This document shows positions 13,801-22,800 of a stretch of 64,000 nt of DNA, one piece after another (position 1 is the first letter of the stretch; each line of letters opens with the position of its first letter). Position numbers and translations under genes: made by a program. The DNA is from Meghimatium bilineatum (Eukaryota; Mollusca; Gastropoda; Stylommatophora; Philomycidae). The notes under the pieces were generated by a model. It ran no database searches, was not told the origin of the DNA, and saw nothing but the letters and a program-made list of their open reading frames with translations. Where the stretch lies: assembly GCA_034231615.1 (NCBI GenBank), contig CM067309.1, forward strand, positions 38,595,627 to 38,659,626, given 5' to 3'.

Positions 13801-16800
13801 ATTGAGTGGAATAAAATTCAACTTTGGAAATCCAATACTTGGAAATATTTCATAAAGATTCGAAATATTTTTTTCAGTTCTGAAATTTGACATGGGTTCT
13901 TTCCTAGAACACAGGTCCCTGAAGTCACACTTTTCAATATACTGACTTCGTGTTTTTAATAATTTATATTTCAGTTTCTAGTTTTTAACACACTAGTTGC
14001 AGCAATCTGTAGCCAATTCAGCAGTTTTTCCACCCAATTGAGCCAGGTTTAGACCCTACGCATATGAAAAAACATGACCAAGCTGTAAACATGACCTGAA
14101 GTACTGATTTCATGAACTCGTTTTACGGGAAAAAAATTTGCATGCCGCAAGTGTGGCAAAATGTAAACATTAGGCCTATGTCGCGAGTGAGGCAAAACAT
14201 TATGCCTATGTTGCGAGTGCAACAAAATGTAATCATGACCAAACTGTTTACGTGACCTGTAGTATCGATTTTTCAAACAGGTTTTGTTTTTAATGACTGA
14301 TTGATGCACCGACTACTTTAATATGCTTCTGAAAAACATTGTCGAAATTCTGCATTTTAGTAGCATATGCAGTGTATTTTAGTAAAGAACTTAGTGAAAT
14401 AAGTTAGATTAGTTTATGGATTTCATGTTTTGTCAATTGAAATGCAGTAATACTGTGTCCTGTCAGAATATTGGTCATGATACTGTGCCGTGTCATAATG
14501 TTAGCAACTCCTTCAATCCACCTTCTTCTTGATCTTGCTCTGTGTCATGTTGTATGCTCTTGTCGCAGGCCAATAAAAGGTTCATTCTCATTAGGTGGCA
14601 GAAGCAATTCAATGTCTGTTTATCAATATATTTGACCACTGATGTTGTTCCAACAGTTCTTGTAATCTCCTCATTTCTCACATGATCTCTTCTTGTTCTG
14701 TTTCCTGCATTTCTTAGACATGTCATTTCACATGTAGTTAGCTTTCTCTCTTGTTCTTTAGTTAGTGTCCATGTCTGACATTGATAACACAATATTGGTA
14801 TGAAGATTGAATTTATGATTTGCCTTTTGGTTTCTTGCATAATATCTAGATCAGATGTCCACGAACACTCAAATCACCTACTGGTTTGCAGGACCCGTCG
14901 TAATTTTATCCTCGAATGAACATTTAAAATAGCAATAACAGTGATTGCTAGAAATGTATAGTTTATGGTATCAGAAACTTACAACTGGTTTTCTCGCAGC
15001 GCGTTACCGGCAGCAAAAATACAACAATTTGTACAAATGCATAAATGTCTGAGAAAAGCTGCAATGGTTACTAAACTAGATAAAATAAGAAATTAAGAAA
15101 TTAGGAAAATATTTGAATATTGGGCATATCGAAAGATAGTAAGGAAAATGGTTCGGTCACCTTATGAGAATGAACCCAAATCAAATACCAATAGGAGCAT
15201 ATAACAAAACTAATCTTGAGGTCTGTGTTACCTCTAACATTTTATGATAGTGTGTCCTGATATAACCTAATTGGACTTTGTCCGCTGGTTGAAAGGGGCA
15301 CGCCTCTCCAAAATAGAGGCAAACTCATTAACCTACCTACCAAAAAATAGCATATAACAAAAAAATATCCAGACACAAGGCCAAGAAAACGATTGATAAA
15401 AAACATCAAGATAACCTTGAACAAACATGGACGTAATCCAACCAAGGTGACACAGCTGACCTTGGAACTACAGCAGAAGCTTGCACACTACGTTTAACGG
15501 CAAGTTGAATACGATTAACCATCATTCACCTGGGGACAGACATTAGTATAAATGTAGGAGAAGATCCACTTGAAATTTTTTAAATGGTAAATATCTAGCA
15601 CCTGCCAATTACTGTCAATGGAAACTTCACTTTCAACTAGCGAAAGATGCGTAGCGCAATTGTCTATTGTTATCCCTAGGTGGACAATGGCTTTGAAATA
15701 GACCAAGATAAATGGAAAGAACTTATACAAAATATATCTGCATGGCGCTCTACAGTCAAAAGAGGCGGATCTATTGTCTGTCCCCAGGTGGATGAGTTTA
15801 TTCCCAGATCGTCCAGTTTTCTGGACGATGAATATCCACAAGACATGTGGATCAGAGTATACATAGATGGGTCAGCACAGAAAGCAGTGAGGAATGGAGG
15901 TGCAGGTGTATATATAGAATATCCACACAAGCCTAGAGATAGGATCAGAATACAAACAGGAAAATTCGGCAAAAATTCATGTAATTAGGGTGGCAACTGA
16001 AAAATAGCTGAACTCCAACGTTGGCCCACAACCCGTGGTATTCCTGACAGAGGCAAGGTCAGTGCTTCAAGCTCTCCAGTCTGGAAAACTAGAAGACTTA
16101 CAGAAACTACTTAATGAACTGTCTTATCAGTACAGATTACTATGCAGTGGATACCCTCTCACTGTGGAATACCAGAAAATTAAAAAGCAGACCAACTGGC
16201 TAAGGAAGGTGCTGATGAAGACCAACCAGATATACCAATCACCTACCATCAGAAAAAAACAGATGATCAGTTCAATCAAACAAGTTGAAATTCTACGCCT
16301 TAGAACGGGACACAACCGACTCCACAGTCACATGTACATAAAGTTCAAGATTGGCAACACAGCCATGTGGACAGGCAGAACAGAGTGCCAAACTTCTACT
16401 TCAAGAGTGTTCTGAGTATGAAACGCTGAGGCAGACATATTGGCCAGAGAAAACACCACTGGAATCAAAACTCTATGGGACACTGTATGAACTTCAAAAG
16501 ACAGTGAGTTTTATTCAGAGACAGAATTACAGATATAGACATGTTTCAAGTGAACGAAAGAAGAAGAAGAAGGTGGATTGTGGTCATTGTCCATATTTCT
16601 CATTCATTATGTTAAGACTGAAACATGATTCATGTATAACCACGGAAGCGTATCCAAATATTATCGGGGCCCGAAGGGAGAGCAAAGAATAACAACACTG
16701 TTTACCTTCCATGCATGTCATAAGAGGCGACTAAGAAGGTTATGGGATGGAGCTGGCTATCCCATATAGGGTCAGTGACCCAAAGCCATGCTGAAGTCGG

Positions 16801-19800
16801 ATGTGTCAGGCCAAAAGATGCAGATATCGCTGCAATGCTGTAAACCATGACACAATGCATTCCGTTCTCCAGACTACATCCTGCTGGAAATCTAATAGGA
16901 CCATGGTCTTGCTACAAGAGAGATCCAGCGGGAGTTTGAGAATGAACGCAGAAGGAGAAGAAAACTTAGACATAGAATGATATATTCTTCTTCTTCAGCG
17001 TTCATTCTCAAACTCCCGCTGGATCTCTCTTGTAGCAAGACCATGGTCCTATTAGATTTCCAGCAGGATGTAGTACAGAGAATAGAAATGGTTGTATCAC
17101 CATTTTATTTGCGCCAATGGCCCGACACAGACATCTTCGACAGGAATGATATATAATATTTGTTTATCTTACGAACCTCTATCTAACTGAAGTGACCTTG
17201 AATTTTTAACCTGAAGAATCTCCTAGCTGTTGAGACTTATTCTTCTCGTAGGTAAATCAGGAACAGAAGTGCTGAAAAAATACATGCGGAGTATCACCGC
17301 AAACTTGGACACAAATGATTGCTCAATCTGCTTCGATAAACTCAGTGAGGCTTCCAGCTACGGTGAGGGTGATATTGATGCACACAATGCAGTTGAGCTG
17401 ATTACGTGCGGACATCAGTTTCATAAGCTGTGTCTCCTGGCTATGTACAACAGTAATCATAAGGTAAGTTGTCCTGCTTGTTCTGGAGGTTGTTATGGGA
17501 AGGCACCTAGAATATGTTTTGATAAAGTTATTCGGGAAAATGTCCAGAGGATGTTTTTCAGAAATTGTTTATATAGGAGATGGTGTTTGAGATAATTGTC
17601 CAGAAATTGTTTAGGTAAGTTTAGAAAATGATCTTGGACAGATGTCTAGAAAATGGTCATAGGAATCTGTTCTGGATGTGGTCATCAGATATTGTTGTCC
17701 ATGAGATGGTTATAGAACGTTGTCTAGAAGATGTTCTCAGGAGGTAAAACATTTTAATTTGTTAGAGAACATTGAAATAAGGAATGCCTGTCTGGTGAAA
17801 TAAGTGTACAATGCAAATTAAAATTTTCCTTTTTTTTTAATTTCAGAGATAATAATTTGTCAAATATTTATTTGATCCGGTATTGATAGAATCTGTGGAT
17901 GTCAGAATCTGTTGAGGTTAGAATCTATGGATGATAGAATCTGTGGATGTTAAACTCTTGGGTTACATAGTATTGATGTTATATCTTGCCTTAGTATAAT
18001 TTCTTATGGCTTGTGTTCTCAGCACCCTCCTTTACTGCAGTGAAACATGGACAACCTATATATACCAGGAGAGATGACAAAACATCTTTCATATACGGTG
18101 CCTGCATATAATTTTTGAGTTAGATAGCAGGACAAAGTCACTAGCATTGATGTACTGGAAAGAACAGGCAATGCAAAATTGTTTTGTATGCCCAGTGCGC
18201 ATGGACTCAGATAGCTGAGTCACACTAGGAGGGTGGAAGATGGCAGAACACAGAAGGATCTACTTTATTGAGAATTGCAGTCAGAAAAGATCCAGAGTTG
18301 ACAATTACTTTGGTACAAAGACATATACAAATGTAATATGCATGATACAGGCATTGATATGGAATGAAATGCAAAGTGTTACCGCATTGGTCTCGGCGGA
18401 CCAAGAATTTACAGATAACCCAGATCCCAAAAGTATCTTCTCATGGTGCACCCTGGAAACAAAAATACAGATGCTCGTGCTGTTTCTGGCTAACACTTTT
18501 GGGGATCGTATCCATGAATATGGAGGCAGCACATGGAATTGCACTGCAAAAAAACAGGCAACGTCTCCGACACTTCTGTGATAACCCATGCAGCAGCACT
18601 TGTGATACACAGTGATGCTACTCAGTCCAGCCCCAGCATTGGCCTATGCAAATGCTGCGAAATGGGGACAGATGTTATGATGAATATTAAGAGTTGTGCA
18701 TTTGTCTCTGTCCCATTGGAGTGAATTCAAATCGAATGATAAAATCAGAAAAGAGACACATCAAAATTTCATTACAGATGTTATCAGAAAACACAGTTGG
18801 TCCTACATTGGGCATGTCCTACGCGCTGACACCAACAGAATACACCATCAATCTCTTGAATGGATACCTACAGGCAAAAGAGCAAGGGGTAGACCAAAAG
18901 AAATACTCAGAAGAACAATACTTAGAGAAAGTAAAACAACCAATATTCATACTATTTAAGAACTGCACAGAATAGCTTTGAACAGACAGAATTGGAGAGA
19001 ACTGACCTCTGCCCTATGCGCTAACTTCAGCACAAAAGGAAAATGAATTAATTAGTCTCTGTAAGGATAACATACTGAGTACAGTGTGAGGCTGTCTTCA
19101 CATGCAAATAGAGCGGGAAAACATTACATGGAAACCGTATCTAAAGTTTTGCTCGAGACAAGATTCTAGTTCCCTGTGCTCCAAAATATGGGTAAAGACT
19201 CGGACTTGGATGAAGGGTTCACAATATCTCTGAATAACACCTCAGCTAAGAGGGTAAACAATCCTGAGCCCAACACTACCATTGATGTTTTCCTATACCA
19301 GAACGATGCTCACGGAGAGAAAAGGTTCAGTACCTAATGGGCAGAGACACAATATGTCTAATTACGCGAGACAAGTTCACTGGCAGTAGAACAACTCATG
19401 CGAGATTAACGTAGTCGACCCAAGCCTAAATCCCTTATTATCGCCTCTTCAGAGACTGCCACCCAGGGATATATTTTGGTCTGTAAAGTCCAAGTGGGTG
19501 CGAAACCGTCATGGCGTAGAGTCAATGCTCATCCATTGTCTGGCGATAGATAGGAAGGCTTTCACAGGCTAGGGGAGCCCACCTGAAGTAAAGGCATGAT
19601 AAAAACGGATGTACTGGACCCTTTAGAGGGGCGGGCAAATAACCCAGCTCTGCTGTGCAACTGACTGTGCAAAGTACTTCACGCTCCCCAACGGAAATCA
19701 TACAAACTTTGTGTTAGTTATCTGATAGCGAACACAGAAGAAGAAGATATGGAACAGGATGCCGTGGATCGTGTTGCATGGAAGAGAAAGATCAGGAATG

Positions 19801-22800
19801 GTATAAAGATAAAGGAAATAGTAATAACAGTTAGTTCAAGGGTTGCACGTATGAAGAGACACACAACAGTACACAATAATAAAAATGGGGACTGTGATGT
19901 CCTTGTACATACTGTGGAAGAAACTTTGTGGCTCAGATTGGTCTTGTGAGTAAAATCCATCATCTGCCCGTGTGTTCCGGGGCCTGAAAGGGGGGCAAGA
20001 ATAGCAACACTGTTTACCTTCCACGCATGTCCTAAAAGGCGACTAAGGAGGTTATGGGATGGAGTTGGCTGTCCCATTCCATATAGGGTAAGTGACCCAT
20101 TGCCATGCTGAAATCGGATGTGTCTGGTCGAAAGGCGCAGATATCGCAGCAATGCTGTAATCCATGACAGAACGCACTCCGTTCTCCAGACTACATCCTG
20201 CTAATCTGCAGGAGTTTGAGAATGAACGCAGAAGAAGAAGAACATGCATCATCGACATGAATCATAGATTTCTTACAACACAACAACAATACTCTTTTCT
20301 TCCTCATTCTGCAGTCGAAGTCAGATGCTTATAGAAGTAATCAATGAATTGACTGTAGTCACAAACCCCGAGACAGGGCAGTAGAGCTTATCTTCCAGCG
20401 CTGTTTTAGTTGACCATAGTTATCTTCTTCTTGTGTCGTACAGTCAGCATTTCTGTCAAATATGTTCTGTGTTTTCTGGAGATTGTCCACATATCAGTGT
20501 CAACTCCAAACTTTCTGTACATGTATTGTTGGAGTCTTTTGTAGTCAGTTCACAATTTAAAATTGTTCCTTTCTTCCAAGCTTGCAAATAGCATCATCAT
20601 TTTGGTAGCATGGGTGAGTTGAGTTCTATTCCATGATAATGGAGCTTTTGATGATGGACTTTATTTCTGACAATAATACCATCATCTGGAAAGATGGAAA
20701 CATGCCTAATATAACTTTAGTAGTTAAAAATAAAGGACCTACAAAATGTTTGACAAGTGTCAAGTAATCAGTATTTAGTACCTAGTTAAAAAGGGTCTAC
20801 AAATTGATTGTAAAATGTCAAGTATTCAGTACTTAGTACTTAGTTAAAAAGGGTCTACAAATTGTTTGACAAGTGTAAAGTATTTAGTAAGTATTTAGAA
20901 CTTAAGAAAGGGTCTACAAATTGTTTGACAAGAAAGTTGAAAGTTTGAAGTGTAAAGTATTCAGTATGTCTTTCTGATTCTCATTCAACTCCAGGATGAC
21001 AGTCTCCAGTGCCCCAGCTGTAAGATGATCTATGGAGAGAAGACTGGAATCTGCCCACCCGGTTACATGCACTGGAGAATAGTTCATGATCTTGCTTTGT
21101 CAGGCTATGAAGGTTATGGAACAATTATTGTGTCCTACCACATCTCTTCAGGCATTCAGGTAAGGCATCCTTCTTCTTCTTCAGCGTTCATTCTCAAACT
21201 CCCGCTGAATCTAGCAGGACCATGGTCTACTAGATTTCCAGCAGGATGTAAACCAGAGAATGGAAATGCATTGTGTCGCCGTTTTATCTGAGCCAATGGC
21301 CCGACACATCCGTCTTCTGCGGAAGGTAAGGCATCCAAATGTTCTTATCAAATTACAATAGCGCTGGTGTGTTGCTAGGGCCCAAAAGGGGAGCAAAGAA
21401 TAGCAACACTGTTTATCTTCCATGCATGTCATAAAAGATGACTAAGGAGGTTATGGGATGGAGTTGGCTGTCCCATACTATATAGGGTCACTGACCCAAA
21501 GCCATGCTGAAGTCGAATGTGTCAGGCCGCTAGGCACAGATATCGCAGCAAATTTTGTAAACCAAAACACAACACATTCCGTTCTCCGGACTACATCCTG
21601 CTAATCTGCAGGAGTTTCAGAACGAAAGCAGAAGAAGAAATGACAATAGTACTTGTGTACAACACCAGTTTGATGGGTTTTATATAACGAATGCACATAC
21701 TATAAGATATTGGTATGAAAACATACAAATAACAGCATACAAGACGGTTTCAACTTTCAGGTATTTTTCAAGAAACTACAAAACAAACAATAAAAACCAT
21801 GAAAGATAATGGCACCATTATTATGTTGTATTTATTGTAGTCAAGAAGTTCCTGGCTGGTTAACAACACAAGTGTAATCTTGTTTCTTCTTAATTCCAGG
21901 GCCCGGAGCATCCTAGTCCAGGTCAAGGCTATTCTGCTCGAGGTTTCCCTCGGCAAGGGTTTATACCAGATTGTGACAAGGGAAGAAAGGTTGTTTTATT
22001 TTGTCTTGGTTATTTATTTGATTTCTTTGCTAGTTATGCAATCTCCAGGACGGATAAGTCGCTAGTTATGGGATCTCCAGGACGGTTAAGTTGTTGTTAA
22101 ATTATGGGATCTGTGATGGTTACATCATTTGCTTTTTGCTCAAGAGGTTGCAGGGTCACATCCCGCTATGCAAGTCTTTTTTTATAAAGTGGTAGCTACA
22201 GGGTTATGTGCGATGAGTAATACTCTCAGCAGGCAGTGTGACACTTTGTTGAGATAATCTCATCAGGCAGTGTGACACTTTGTTGACATAATCTCAGCAG
22301 GCAGTGTGCTACTTTGTAGAAAGGGACGGAGGACATATGGGGTAACTTGGGTACAATTAAATCATTCCTTTACATTTTTGAGCCTGTGTTAGTTCAAGGG
22401 GGGAGAAAGCAGAGCAGTTAGATGGAAGTTGACTTTCGGATCTGGTGTCTCACATCACAAGTTTGTTTCATTTATGAAGTGAATCCAAAAAAAATAATTG
22501 TCAGTGATGCACAGCTGCAGGTAGGCAGAATAGGAACAGTTAGTTACCACACGCTGAAGGACATACTCAATAGGAAATTGGAGCACCTATGGACGTGTCT
22601 GAAGTGCTGTGATGATGATCCATTGACTAACCATTCATTCATAACACTTTATATAGAAATCTATTGCAACTATGACAGAAATTATGATTTTACAATCTGG
22701 AATATGCTGTCTTTCTAGTATTCTCTACTTGATGTCTACACCGCCAGACAAGTCTTATGTTCTCTACTTGATGTCTACACCGTTAGACAAGTCTTATGTT

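Noticed and set aside
15680-16575. RNase H domain as a host ribonuclease gene
   Set aside because: It is followed by the tail typical of LINE ORF2 proteins, has several frame changes and ends in a retroposon-like tail.
17230-17250. Start codon for a separate small RING protein at ~17230
   Set aside because: The sequence up to 17251 is intron with a proper acceptor; the frame joins the upstream Deltex exons.
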